The notes: generated by a model not told the origin, from the sequence alone. Shown: positions 8,769 through 17,297, counted from the stretch's first letter. The stretch is DNA of 64,000 bases from Segnochrobactrum spirostomi (GCF_009600605.1 NZ_VWNA01000003.1:62001-126000); one strand, 5' to 3'. Program-made: numbers and translations.

Positions 8769-8797
8769 ACTATGCAAGGGGGGATTTAATTCGTCAA
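8769..8797 (-). promoter_or_regulatory. Sigma-70-type promoter of the ABC operon with a possible operator
   Basis: Read on the minus strand: a -35 TTGACG (8797-8792), 17 bases, then a -10 CATAGT (8774-8769), about 47 bases before the binding-protein start. The -35 overlaps an imperfect dyad centred on TCAACTTGA (8794-8802) that could bind a repressor. The surrounding 40 bases are markedly A/T-rich compared with the rest of the region. Confidence 0.55.
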
Positions 8798-10301
8798 CTT
8801 GATGTAAGAAATAAAATTGCGCGAAACGGGTGCGGGGGAGCCGCCGCCGCTCGGCGAGAGGCGTGCCGTTGTGAGAGATGTCAGCAGGGGGGCTCGGACG
8901 GCTCCTCAGCGGAGCGTCGACGGTCCATCAGCAGCGCGTATGGAGCGCAAATTCACAGGGGGACGTCCAACCCAACCAGCCCTCTCCAGCGGCGACCCTG
9001 GCACGGACGCACGATGAGGGAACGGCGAAGTCGGGCAGCGAAGCATAGAAATGGACTTCGAAGACCGCGATGCTGAGAGAGCGCTATCTCCCTTTTAAGC
9101 GCGGACCTCGGGAGCGTGGGAGGCCGTCGCTGAGCAGGCCAAGATTCCGGGCCGGAGATCTCCCCTTGTGGGCCGAAGGTACATTTCGTCTGAAGGCCCT
9201 GTGGTACATATGGCGGACCAGCGTGCGAGGCACCACGATCGCGGCAAGGACGCGCATCGACGAATCCAGCGCGAAGTCTTGATATCGGTTAACCATAACG
9301 ATCGGGCGGGCTGCGGCTCTAGGGTGAACATCACACTTCAGAACGACCACGAGCAACTTACAAGTTCGAGGCGATCGTTCGGAAGGCCGTTTCACGGCGT
9401 CATCGCCCCTCCCCTATTCACGCTCTGCCATCTGCCACCCCCGAGTGGTTTCATGCCGTGAGGATGGTGTGACGCCGACGCGGTGAACGGCAATGACGGT
9501 CTGTCGTCCCCCGAGGCATGTGATGGGGGACTCGACGGAGAGGACGTGGAGGGGGATGCCGTCCTCACTTACGAACGAGCCGAGCGCGCCTGCATGGTCC
9601 TTTCGGCAAAGCTGCCGCACGTTCCACGTCGAGAAGGCCGGCCGCACCGCCCCGGATAGCAGCTCAGGGGCCGAGCCTGCGCCGACGGGCACCATGCATC
9701 ATAAGCGGCAGCCCCGCTGCCACCACAGGGGCGACCATGACGATGGACATTCGAGAGGGGCCGGAAGGCAGAGCCGCAAGGGACGGGCCACAGCCCCGAA
9801 TCTCACGAAGTGCATGCCATGCGAACCGGCGCTCGTGCCGTGCAGGAGGGCACCTCCCCCCCCCTCCCCTCCCCCAGTTCTACCGTCTCAGGCGGCTTCT
9901 CGTTGTGATGATGGTGATGCCTCAGATCGAGTCTGCTCGCCCTTCGCGGGTCTGGATGGGGGCCAACCCCAGGGCAATTGCATGTGGGGCGTGTGCTCCT
10001 GAGGAGGATGAGGTGAGACCCCGCCCCCATCTGAGCCGAACCGGACAGCAATCTGTCGGTTGCGTTTGCCGGCAGTCGTCGGCCGCGGAGAGCGCGGCGA
10101 TGGGGAAGCCCGACTTGGCCGCGGCTGATCGAGCTTCCCTTCATCGCCTCGACCGGAGGCCGTCGGGAGGTCGAGACGGAGGCAACGCCGGCGCGCGGCG
10201 GGCGCGCTTTATTATGCCTGGCAGGAGCTTTCGCCTATGCGTCTCGGGGCGCCGAGCCCGGCGTGGACTATTGTGCCCCGCTATCGCGCTTGCCCATCAT
10301 C
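8798..10301. other. About 1.5 kb with no supported gene, upstream of parS
   Basis: Neither strand shows a reading frame with protein-like composition, a ribosome site or a recognisable domain. Base use also differs from the coding parts: purine and pyrimidine tracts are frequent, including a C-rich tract at about 9845-9875, and the GC bias at third codon positions is missing. It may be decayed coding sequence or the non-coding flank of the replication/partition region. Confidence 0.6.
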
Positions 10302-10317
10302 GTTGTCAGCTGACAAC
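10302..10317. other. parS: parS site 1 (RepB-binding centromere)
   Basis: The perfect 16-bp palindrome GTTGTCAGCTGACAAC matches the known repABC parS consensus GTTNNCNGCNGNNAAC at every fixed position. It lies 425 bases past the repC stop, where parS is found in several rhizobial repABC plasmids. Confidence 0.85.
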
Positions 10318-10542
10318 ACAACTTCGAGCTCGCGCGCAGGATCGCTTCCATTGCTCCTCGTTATGAATGCGGCATGCTCCTTCAACGGCGGGAACCATAC
10401 CGAGACACGCAGAAGGGATAAGCAGAGAGCGTGATTGTGGGATCTGTCCTGACGCGCGAGGTCGTCGGCACCACATTCGGCCTGTGCTGCACCCCCGCAG
10501 CCACCCACTCCTCGGATATGCCGGGGCGCTGCGCACAGCATG

Positions 10543-10569
10543 GATCTGATCATTGATCGCTGTCAGATC
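10543..10569. repeat. Inverted repeat GATCTGA/TCAGATC between the two parS sites
   Basis: Seven-base perfect arms (10543-10549 and 10563-10569) surround 13 bases that contain a further GATCATTGATC dyad. It sits 40 bases from parS site 2. It could be a protein site or a weak transcript end for repC; no stronger evidence is visible. Confidence 0.35.
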
Positions 10570-10609
10570 AAATCACCCCAGTCGAATGGCAGGGCGGCTC
10601 GGAACACCG

Positions 10610-10635
10610 GGGACGTTGTCAGCTGACAACGTCCC
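10610..10635. other. parS: parS site 2 (RepB-binding centromere), extended palindrome
   Basis: The 16-mer GTTGTCAGCTGACAAC recurs at 10615-10630 and here is extended by GGGAC/GTCCC on both sides into a perfect 26-bp palindrome. It is 106 bases beyond the end of repC and 313 bases from site 1. Two identical copies argue for a functional centromere bound by the RepB encoded nearby. Confidence 0.88.
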
Positions 10636-10741
10636 GCCAGCAGCCCTAGAAGGGGTGCTATCGATCCATCGAGCACACGCCGCTCTGCCCATTCATGCCA
10701 CGCTCCAAGTCGCCTCAACCACCTGCTATCCGGCCACGCGG

Positions 10742-12307
10742 CTAGACCACCCGCGCCTGCTCCTTCAGGAGCGTTCGCAGAAGCGGGGCCGGGGAGAATG
10801 CACCCGTCCGCGCCTTCGCCGTCAGCGTCCGAAGATAGCCGCCGGGATTGTCGATCGTCTCGACACGCTGGAGGATCGTCGCGATGACCGTCGAGGCAGC
10901 CACATCCCCCATGACGGCACGCGCCTCCCTCCAGGCGTCTGCTCCGATCCCAAGCGCGCTTCGCGCCACCGCAGCCGCATCCACGAGGTCGCGCCACGAC
11001 GCAACACCGTGCCGGTTGAAGGCCCGGATGTCGGGGCAGGCCGCGAGCACGCCTTGGAGATCGAAGCCAGGCGAGGGGAGGGGAGCCGCGTTGCTCGGCC
11101 CCCTCACCGCCGGCACCGATCTCCCCGAGCCGGCCGTCGGCGCCCGATTGTCCATCTGCAACGGTCGTACCGACGGCGGCACCGGCGACTTGACCCACCG
11201 TTTCGCGTGGGCATCCGGGCCAAGGCCGGGAGTGATGGCGGCCAGGCCGTGCTCGCTGCAATTTCCCGGACCGGGTCGGGAACGGGGAGCAAACGACGGA
11301 CAGGAAGGGACGGCATGAGCCTGTGACGAGGTCGTCGCGCGATGGGCCATACGGCCAACAGGATCCTCGTCCCCGTTTGTGCTGCCGGTTTGGCTCACGA
11401 CGCGGCGCGGCCTGTCCGGTGTGCATTCCTCTCCGGCACCGCCGCGCCGCTGCGGAGAAGACGTCTTTCTGTCTCCGACCTCTTCGATCGCATTCAATTC
11501 AACTTCGAAATGAGTCTTTAAAGAGAGACTCGGGTTTGACTCCTCTTTGTGGCGCTCGCAATGGACGGGAATGCCGTCCATATTCGGGACATTCATCAGA
11601 AAATCGAGGGTCTTACGCACCTTGTCGCGAAGCGCCGACAGGGCGTCGGAAAGACCCCTGAGCGTAGCCGCGTCGAGGCCCCGGCAGGGCTGCGAGGAGA
11701 GGGGGGCGAAGGCGTCCCCAATCTCGGTCCAATCTCCGGGTACGGCCTCTTCCGCCACGAAGGCGAGCGTCTTGGCGATATCGCGGCGCAGGAGGGTGAT
11801 TTCTTCCCTTAGCCGGCGTACGGCCTCGCGGCCCTGCCGCTCGGCCACGGCATAGGATTCGAACTCTGCCGCGCGGGCGACAAGCGGGGAGAGGTCGAAC
11901 CCATAGGCCATTCCGATCGCGCCCTTCTCGTCGCGTCGCACATAGCGCTTGCCGTTTGGACTGTCGCGCCGAACGATGAGCCCGGCCTCGACGAGCGCGG
12001 CGAGATGCCGGCGCAGCGTTGCTTCGGGCATCGAATGGGCGCGCAGCGACAGCTCGCGGTTCGATGGAAACACGACGAGCGGCGAAGCCGCCTTGAGCTC
12101 GGTTTCGGGGTGGAAAGAGAGGAGGGCGGACAGCACGGCAGCCGCGCGATCGGAGATCCCGATCTTTTGCCGTGCTTCGATGACCGTCCGCAGCACCTTC
12201 CATTTGTCGACGACGACGTGCGGCGGGCACGCCTTCGCCTTCGCCTGCCCTGCGATGATCGCAAAAGACAGGCGTCGCGCCCCAAAGGGCGACGTTGCCG
12301 GTTCCAT
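10742..12307 (-). CDS. repC: RepC, repABC plasmid replication initiator (unusually long)
   Basis: The initiator that opens the replicon's origin. The N-terminal half has the conserved RepC winged-helix region (DKWKVLRTVIEARQKIGISD, then LLSFHPETEL, VVFPSNRELSLRAH and RRHLAALVEAGLIVRRDSPN). The C-terminal part from about 405 (FDLQGVLAACPDI to NPGGYLRTLTAKARTG) is also typical. At 521 residues it is some 80-120 longer than usual RepC proteins; the surplus is a Ser/Pro/Arg/Gly-rich linker at about 265-405. An A/T-rich island in the coding sequence marks the expected oriV. Translation starts at 12307, right after a hairpin that can hide the ribosome site. It is the last gene of repABC. Confidence 0.92.
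   Translation of the reverse strand: MEPATSPFGARRLSFAIIAGQAKAKACPPHVVVDKWKVLRTVIEARQKIGISDRAAAVLSALLSFHPETELKAASPLVVFPSNRELSLRAHSMPEATLRRHLAALVEAGLIVRRDSPNGKRYVRRDEKGAIGMAYGFDLSPLVARAAEFESYAVAERQGREAVRRLREEITLLRRDIAKTLAFVAEEAVPGDWTEIGDAFAPLSSQPCRGLDAATLRGLSDALSALRDKVRKTLDFLMNVPNMDGIPVHCERHKEESNPSLSLKTHFEVELNAIEEVGDRKTSSPQRRGGAGEECTPDRPRRVVSQTGSTNGDEDPVGRMAHRATTSSQAHAVPSCPSFAPRSRPGPGNCSEHGLAAITPGLGPDAHAKRWVKSPVPPSVRPLQMDNRAPTAGSGRSVPAVRGPSNAAPLPSPGFDLQGVLAACPDIRAFNRHGVASWRDLVDAAAVARSALGIGADAWREARAVMGDVAASTVIATILQRVETIDNPGGYLRTLTAKARTGAFSPAPLLRTLLKEQARVV
11488..11550. other. oriV: A/T-rich island inside repC, candidate oriV
   Basis: Within GC-rich repC, about 60 bases are clearly A/T-rich (runs such as CATTCAATTCAACTTCGAAA and GAGTCTTTAAAGAGAGACT). 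In studied repABC plasmids the replication origin lies in an A/T-rich segment in the middle of repC, and the position matches. No DnaA box was recognised. Confidence 0.5.
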
Positions 12308-12310
12308 TCC

Positions 12311-12330
12311 TTGCCCTTTGCTGTGGGCAA
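12311..12330 (-). promoter_or_regulatory. S-element: hairpin covering the repC ribosome-binding site
   Basis: On the repC message a perfect TTGCCC/GGGCAA hairpin (12330-12325 with 12316-12311, eight-base loop) ends three bases before the repC ATG. Its 3' arm contains part of the purine-rich AAAGGGCAAGGA that serves as ribosome site. In repABC systems, pairing of the counter-transcribed RNA with the leader favours such a structure and blocks RepC synthesis. Confidence 0.6.
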
Positions 12331-12364
12331 AAAGAGAGGGATCGCCGAATCGACGCCGCGCGGG

Positions 12365-12393
12365 TTGACAGAGATTCGCGGAAGTGGGATTCT
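12365..12393 (+). promoter_or_regulatory. Promoter of the counter-transcribed RNA
   Basis: A perfect -35 TTGACA (12365-12370) is followed at 17 bases by GATTCT (12388-12393) as a weak -10. It points against repB and repC, towards the terminator at 12416-12455, which gives a transcript of about 56 bases, the expected size of a repABC counter-transcribed RNA. Confidence 0.6.
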
Positions 12394-12399
12394 CAGAGT

Positions 12400-12455
12400 T
12401 GCCAGACTATGAGAGGGACTTCCGGGCGGAAACGTTCGGGGGTCCTTTTCTTTTT
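12400..12455 (+). ncRNA. Counter-transcribed RNA (ctRNA) controlling repC and incompatibility
   Basis: A small antisense RNA in the repB-repC gap, made from the opposite strand to the operon. The boundaries are set by the TTGACA promoter and a rho-independent terminator. In repABC replicons this RNA pairs with the repABC leader, favours hairpin formation at the repC ribosome site and so limits copy number; it is also a major incompatibility determinant. Position, orientation, size and the strong terminator all match the family. The exact 5' end is inferred. Confidence 0.7.
12416..12455 (+). terminator. Rho-independent terminator of the ctRNA
   Basis: A 12-bp stem (12416-12427 with 12434-12445) closes a GGAAAC loop and is followed by TTTTCTTTTT. 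Four of the pairs are G-U wobbles on the plus-strand RNA; on the other strand they become A-C mismatches, so the signal is directional and favours the ctRNA strand. Confidence 0.8.
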
Positions 12456-12522
12456 GCGGTCTTCCTTTCCTTCCAAAAATCAGGCGCCGGCCTTGTGAGG
12501 CGCGACGCCGGCGAGCGTGAGG

Positions 12523-13530
12523 TCAGCCTTTGGCTGTCGGGTGAGAGGCGTGCTCGGCGAACAGTGCCGGCAGCTTCTCCACGAGAAAGTTCTCGAAGCC
12601 TGCCGAGACGGCGGCGTCGATCGAAATGCGCACCTCGCGGCCGGCCCGCATCAGGGTGACGACGGCGTCGCCCTTGGCGTTGGTCAGCAGCGTGGTCTTT
12701 TCCTTCTCAGCCGGCGCCGCGCGCTCCGAACGCGTCGCCGCGGAGAGCACGCGGGTGAACCGCTGATCGGAGGCGAGGGCGGCATAATCCCGCGCCTTCA
12801 TCGCGACCTGCACCCGCGCCCACGCCGCATCGTCACTCAGCGCGTCGGCGAGGGCGAGCCATCGGCCACGGCCCGCCTTCGGGGCCCGCCCAATACTCAC
12901 GACGAGTTCCGTCGGAATGGAGCGTGCGACCGAGATCAGTTTGGAGGCCTCGGCGCGGTCGATCGACAGCGCTTCCTGGACGGTCGCCCGATTGTGGCCG
13001 GCTTCCTCGAGTTTGCGGGCAAAAACCGCGCGCTCGATGAAGGTGAGGTCCTGGCGGGCGCTGTTCTCGAGGCCCTGGGCGATCGCGAGCTCGCTCTCGG
13101 TGAGCGCGCGCACGACGGCGCGGACCTTCCGCCCGAGCTCCTTGACCGCCCGCAGCCGGCGATGGCCGTAGGCGACCTGAAAACGGCCGCGCCGGTCCGG
13201 GTGCTCACGCACCAGGATCGGCACCTCCTGACCATGATTGGCGATGGAGGTCTTAAGCGCGGAGAAGGATTCCTCGCTGTCGTCGGCGAAGCGGTCGGCG
13301 ATCGGCGCCGGATCGATGAGATCGGGGTCGATCTCTACGACGCTGGCGCCCGCGGCGATCAAGCCGCGCAGTTCGTCGTTCTCCCGCTCGATACCGACGA
13401 AGCTGTCCTTCATCGCGCGCACGGAGCCGGCCGCAACGCGCGCCGGCGCAGGAGAGGCAGCCTCCGAGGCGGAGGGCTCCGGCGGCTTCGTCGTGAACAT
13501 GTTGCGGATCGCGTCGGCCCGCTTGCTCAT
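12523..13530 (-). CDS. repB: RepB, ParB-like centromere-binding partition protein
   Basis: A 335-residue ParB-family DNA-binding protein that binds parS and works with RepA in segregation. It opens with MSKRADAIRNMF, typical of plasmid RepB. The ParB nuclease-like domain is visible near residues 95-140 (GQEVPILVREHP, VAYGHRRLRAVKELG), followed by the helix-turn-helix region (LTFIERAVFARKLEEAG, TVQEALSIDRAEASKLISVA). The start lies 13 bases after the repA stop with an AGAAGGACGGAG ribosome site. The two parS sites downstream of repC are its predicted targets. Confidence 0.93.
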   Translation of the reverse strand: MSKRADAIRNMFTTKPPEPSASEAASPAPARVAAGSVRAMKDSFVGIERENDELRGLIAAGASVVEIDPDLIDPAPIADRFADDSEESFSALKTSIANHGQEVPILVREHPDRRGRFQVAYGHRRLRAVKELGRKVRAVVRALTESELAIAQGLENSARQDLTFIERAVFARKLEEAGHNRATVQEALSIDRAEASKLISVARSIPTELVVSIGRAPKAGRGRWLALADALSDDAAWARVQVAMKARDYAALASDQRFTRVLSAATRSERAAPAEKEKTTLLTNAKGDAVVTLMRAGREVRISIDAAVSAGFENFLVEKLPALFAEHASHPTAKG

Positions 13531-13543
13531 CGCTCCGTCCTTC

Positions 13544-14806
13544 TCATGGCGTGCGGCCCCAAGCCTGACGCATCAGCGCCTCGATCTCGCGGTTCACCGC
13601 ATCGACGGATTCGATGGCGCGCTCGTAGGTCGCGCGGCCGACCGAGCCCCGCTCGAGCTCGTAGAGCGATTGCTTGGTGAGGCCGGCATTGGCGATGGCT
13701 GTCGATTTCCAGGCGGTGGCCGCCATCACGTCGTCGCCGAACAGGCTTCGCAGCAGCGCGACGATCTGGGTCTCCGGAACGTCGTGGGGATCGTGGCGAG
13801 TGATCACGTAGCGAAGGAAATCATGGTCGAGCGTGCCGCCGGCTTCCTCGATGACGGCGAGAAGATCGGCCGTCATCAGGAGGAATTGGCTCATCGACGC
13901 GACGTCCACCATCTGCGGGTGGACGGTGACGAGGAGGCCCGTCGCCGCGTAAAGCGCGCCGAGCGTCAGGTAGCCGAGCTGCGGCGGACAATCGATCACG
14001 ACGACATCGTAGGCGTCGCCGACGTCCTCGATCGCACTCGCGAGGCGACGGAAGAACAGGTCGCCGCCGCGGCCGCGGCCTTCCGCGATCGCCTGCGGCG
14101 TATCGTGCTCGAACTCCATGAGTTCGAGATTGCCGGGCACGAGGTCGAGGCCCTCGAAATAGGTCGGCCGGATGATCTCGGCGAGCGGGCGGCGCGCATC
14201 GTCGTAACGCAAGGCGCCATAGAGCGTGTCGTTCTCGCCGATGTCGAATTCCGGCTGCAGGCCGAACATCGCGGAGAGCGACGCCTGCGGATCGAGATCG
14301 AGCGCGAGGACCCGGTAGCCCGCCAGCGCCAGATATTGGGCGAGGTAGAGCGCCGTCGTGGTCTTCGCGGAACCGCCCTTGAAATTCGCGACCGCGAGCA
14401 CCTGCAGCTTGTCGTCGGGCCGCCGCTGAGGCAGGAAATGGAGGGCTTCCTTCGGCCTGGCCTCGGCGAGATAACGACGCAGCTCGTTGATCTGGCCGAG
14501 GGTATAGGAGCGCCGTCCACCCGTCGTCAGGGCGGGCGCGGGGCCGAGGCCGTCGAGGGACAATTGCCTTAGATAGCCGTCCGACACGCCGACGATTTTG
14601 GCGACCTCGCCCGAGGTGAACGAGCGCAGGCTCTTCTGGGAGGCTGGCGGGTACATCTGCGCACGCAGCGACTGAAGCTGCGTGGAAAGGAGGTTCGCAT
14701 GACGCGCGATCTTGGCCGAAGAGGCGGACTCCGCCGCCCGTTCGGTCGCCTGATCATCGAGCTTCTGCAACGCTGCCACCGGGTTCATATCCCTCAAAAA
14801 CGGCAT
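13544..14806 (-). CDS. repA: RepA, ParA-like partition ATPase and operon repressor
   Basis: A 420-residue Walker-type ATPase. An N-terminal MerR-like helix-turn-helix (FTSGEVAKIVGVSDGYLRQLS, about 63-83) lets it bind its own operator; the deviant Walker A is KGGSAKTT at 143-150, followed by LALDLDPQASLSAMFG and VIDCPPQLGYLTLGAL. RepA moves parS-RepB complexes and represses repABC. Two starts are possible: ATG 14806, or ATG 14788 (MNPVAAL) with GAGGG close upstream. A perfect GGCGTC/GACGCC dyad sits directly before the first one. Confidence 0.93.
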   Translation of the reverse strand: MPFLRDMNPVAALQKLDDQATERAAESASSAKIARHANLLSTQLQSLRAQMYPPASQKSLRSFTSGEVAKIVGVSDGYLRQLSLDGLGPAPALTTGGRRSYTLGQINELRRYLAEARPKEALHFLPQRRPDDKLQVLAVANFKGGSAKTTTALYLAQYLALAGYRVLALDLDPQASLSAMFGLQPEFDIGENDTLYGALRYDDARRPLAEIIRPTYFEGLDLVPGNLELMEFEHDTPQAIAEGRGRGGDLFFRRLASAIEDVGDAYDVVVIDCPPQLGYLTLGALYAATGLLVTVHPQMVDVASMSQFLLMTADLLAVIEEAGGTLDHDFLRYVITRHDPHDVPETQIVALLRSLFGDDVMAATAWKSTAIANAGLTKQSLYELERGSVGRATYERAIESVDAVNREIEALMRQAWGRTP

Positions 14807-14809
14807 TCA

Positions 14810-14822
14810 GGCGTCAGACGCC
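14810..14822. promoter_or_regulatory. Palindrome before repA, candidate RepA operator
   Basis: GGCGTCAGACGCC is a perfect 6+1+6 palindrome four bases upstream of the first repA start. RepA (with RepB) autorepresses repABC by binding dyads near its promoter. A second, looser dyad CGCTTA-N8-TAAGCG lies at 14894-14913. Which of them is the operator cannot be decided from sequence. Confidence 0.4.
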
Positions 14823-15325
14823 CACTTTCCGTTTTTTACAAGAGACACGATTCCGCGAGTCTTGCAACGCGTATTGGGTAAACGAAATCTTAACGCTTAT
14901 CGTGACTTAAGCGCCTTGACCGCGCCTAGTGCGTTGCTCTGCAAGGATCATTTCGGACGCCTTAAGAGCCGGTTAACCCTGGATTCAAAGCGGGTCGCAG
15001 CGTGAGCCGTGGCGGGCCTCGCCAACGGATCATCGTGTCCCCGCACTTCGCTCCTCGTCGAGCCAGCGGCGGCCCGCGTTGGTCGCCCGCCGCGCCACGG
15101 CCCGCTCTCGGCTCGGAAGAGCCGGGTCCGGCGAGCGGCTGTCGTTCGTTCTGGGAAGCTTCGGGAAGCAGGCTCGCGTACCGATCGCGCAAGTGAGAAC
15201 AGCAACGCCGCCGCCGTGCCCTACCATCGGGTCCGGTTCAAGGCTCGCCGCAACCTTCGCGGCGCGCGAACCACCTCGATGTTCGGCGCGTCCGCGGGTC
15301 GCGCTCTCATGGCAAGGAGCCCAAT
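14823..15325. other. Intergenic region between repA and the SDR gene
   Basis: About 500 bases without a supported gene. The part up to 14950 is A/T-richer (ACGAAATCTTAACGCTTATC) and should hold the repABC promoter; a TTGCAA on the minus strand (14863-14858) could be a -35. The rest is GC-rich with stop codons in all plausible frames. The ribosome site AAGGAG for the SDR gene is at 15315-15320. Confidence 0.5.
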
Positions 15326-16102
15326 ATGCAGATCGACCTTTCCGGCAAGAGTGCCCTCGTCACCGGCTCGACCGCAGGCATCGGCTTCGCGATCGCGAGG
15401 GGCCTCCAGGAGGCGGGGGCGACCGTCGTCATCAACGGACGAACGGAGGCCAGCGTCGACGCGGCGCTGGCGAAGCTCGGAGGGACGGCGCGGGGGCGAG
15501 CAATCGATCTCGGGACCGCCGATGGCGCGCGCGAATTGGTCGCCCTCGAACCCTCTTTCGACGTCGTCGTCAATAACTTGGGCATCTTCCAGCCGCTCGA
15601 TTTCTTCGCGACCGACGACGCGATCTGGGATCGCCACTGGCAGGTGAACGTCATGTCGGGGGTGCGGATCGCGCGCGCCTATCTACCGGGCATGGCGGCG
15701 CGGGGGTGGGGGCGTATGCTGTTCCTTTCCTCCGAGTCCGCCTTCAATATTCCGGTGGAGATGATCCACTACGGCGTGAGCAAGACCGCCGACGTGTCGC
15801 TCGCGCGCGGGCTCGCCAAGCGCATGGCGGGCACCGGGGTGACGGTGAACTCGATCCTGCCGGGTCCGACCCTCTCCGAAGGCGTCGCCGAGATGCTGAA
15901 ATCGGAAACGGCGGCGGGAAAATCGCTCGCCGAGGCCGGGGCTGATTTCGTCAAGGCGCACCGGCCGACATCGCTCATCCGGCGACCCGCGACGGTCGAG
16001 GAAGTCGCGAGCATGGCCGTCTATCTCGCCTCGCCGCAGGCTTCGGCGACCACGGGAGCGGCACTCCGCGTCGACGGTGGCACCATCGACTTCATCAATT
16101 GA
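15326..16102 (+). CDS. SDR-family NAD(P)-dependent oxidoreductase
   Basis: A 258-residue classical short-chain dehydrogenase. It shows the cofactor motif TGSTAGIG (13-20), VVNNLGI in place of NNAG near 81-87, and the catalytic Ser136, Tyr149 and Lys153 (HYGVSK). A strong AAGGAG ribosome site precedes the ATG. It is followed after 34 bases by an FAD monooxygenase on the same strand, so both probably modify one small aromatic or ketone substrate. The substrate is not deducible. Confidence 0.88.
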   Translation: MQIDLSGKSALVTGSTAGIGFAIARGLQEAGATVVINGRTEASVDAALAKLGGTARGRAIDLGTADGARELVALEPSFDVVVNNLGIFQPLDFFATDDAIWDRHWQVNVMSGVRIARAYLPGMAARGWGRMLFLSSESAFNIPVEMIHYGVSKTADVSLARGLAKRMAGTGVTVNSILPGPTLSEGVAEMLKSETAAGKSLAEAGADFVKAHRPTSLIRRPATVEEVASMAVYLASPQASATTGAALRVDGGTIDFIN

Positions 16103-16136
16103 ATCCACATCCGACGAAAGGCCAAGGGTTGGCATC

Positions 16137-17264
16137 ATGACGCCTCGCATTCTCATCGTCGGCGGCTCGATCGGCGGGCTTTTCGCCGCCGTCCTGCTGA
16201 GTCGTGCCGGCTTCGACGTCACCGTAACGGAGCGCTCCGAGCACGGGCTCGAAGGGCGGGGCGCCGGCTTGGTCGCCCAGCACGAGGTCTTCGCGATGCT
16301 TCGCGAGATCGGCATCGAGCATGTGGCGGATGTCGGGGTGACGGCGCGGGAGCGAATCCATCTTGATCGCAACGACGCGATCACGCTCCGTCAGCCCACC
16401 CCGCAGACGCAACTGTCATGGGACCTGCTCTTCCGCACGTTCCGGGATCTGGTGCCGGACGCGCGCTATCGCCTCAAGGCACGGGTGGTGACGGTTCACT
16501 CCGATGAAGCCGGCGCGCGGGTTCTCTATGCGGACGGACACGAGGAAGAGGCGGATCTCGTCATCGGTGCCGACGGCATCGGGTCCGTCGTGCGTGCGGC
16601 CGTCTCGGGTCCCGATGCCCGGCCGACCTATGTCGGCTACGCGACGTGGCGTGGCCTGGTGCCGGAGGCGGAGGTACCGCCAGTGGCGGCACGCCGGCTG
16701 TTCGAGCGCTTCGCCTTCTACGATGCGCCCGGTTCGCACATTCTCGGTTATCTGGTCCCTGGCGCCGACGATTCGACCGAAGTTGGACGGCGGCGATACA
16801 ATTGGGTCTGGTATCGACCCTATTCGCGAGCCGAGCTCGACCGCGTGCTGGTCGACAGCGACGGGGTGAGGCACCCCTTCTCGCTCGGGCCGGGGCAGGT
16901 GCCTCGTGAGGTGGCGGACGGGCTGCGGGCGGATGCGGCAGCGGCGCTGCCGGCCTCCTTCGCGACGGCGGTGGCGGCGGAGTCTCGGCCCTTTCTGCAT
17001 GCGATTTTCGACTATGCTCCGGCCCACATGGTGAAGGGGCGCGTCGCGCTCCTCGGCGACGCCGCGTTCGTCGCGCGGCCGCATACAGCAATGGGTGTCG
17101 CCAAGGCGGCCGGCGATGCCTTCGCATTGCGCGATGCGCTGCGTGGGCAGCCGGATCTCGACAGCGCGCTGCGCGCCTACGAGGGTGCGCGGGTGCCGGT
17201 CGGGCAATCCATCGTCGCCTATGGCCAACGTTTGGGAAGACAGCTCGAACTTGCGGGGCCGTGA
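16137..17264 (+). CDS. FAD-dependent monooxygenase (aromatic hydroxylase-like)
   Basis: A 375-residue flavin monooxygenase of the p-hydroxybenzoate hydroxylase/UbiH fold. The FAD-binding Rossmann motif is ILIVGGSIGGLFAAVLL (5-21), the mid-protein DG motif is DLVIGADGIGSVVR and the GD motif VALLGDAAFVARPHTAMG is near the C-terminus. The ATG at 16137 was chosen because the frame upstream overlaps the SDR gene and lacks homology features. It is the second gene of a two-gene operon with the SDR and stops 33 bases before the convergent kinase gene. Salicylate- or nicotinate-type hydroxylation is possible but unproven. Confidence 0.88.
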   Translation: MTPRILIVGGSIGGLFAAVLLSRAGFDVTVTERSEHGLEGRGAGLVAQHEVFAMLREIGIEHVADVGVTARERIHLDRNDAITLRQPTPQTQLSWDLLFRTFRDLVPDARYRLKARVVTVHSDEAGARVLYADGHEEEADLVIGADGIGSVVRAAVSGPDARPTYVGYATWRGLVPEAEVPPVAARRLFERFAFYDAPGSHILGYLVPGADDSTEVGRRRYNWVWYRPYSRAELDRVLVDSDGVRHPFSLGPGQVPREVADGLRADAAAALPASFATAVAAESRPFLHAIFDYAPAHMVKGRVALLGDAAFVARPHTAMGVAKAAGDAFALRDALRGQPDLDSALRAYEGARVPVGQSIVAYGQRLGRQLELAGP

Positions 17265-17297
17265 GCGTGTGCCGCAACGCCGGCGCGCGCGTGTCCC

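Noticed and set aside
9414-9695. 93-codon minus-strand frame in the non-coding flank
   Set aside because: It has a somewhat protein-like middle section, but no ribosome site, no recognised family and no neighbouring gene; too weak to call.
8798-10301. Insertion sequence or transposon remnant
   Set aside because: No transposase-like frame, terminal inverted repeats or target duplication could be found by eye.
9737-10366. 209-codon plus-strand frame before parS
   Set aside because: Composition changes abruptly along it, it runs through the C-rich tract and the parS palindrome, and it has no motif.
10553-11326. Long open frame on the plus strand opposite repC
   Set aside because: It is a mirror of the GC-rich repC gene, without a ribosome site or recognisable motif.
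14971-14978. GGTTAACC palindrome upstream of repA, also at 9288-9295
   Set aside because: Eight-base palindromes of this kind are expected by chance; no spacing or context supports an operator.
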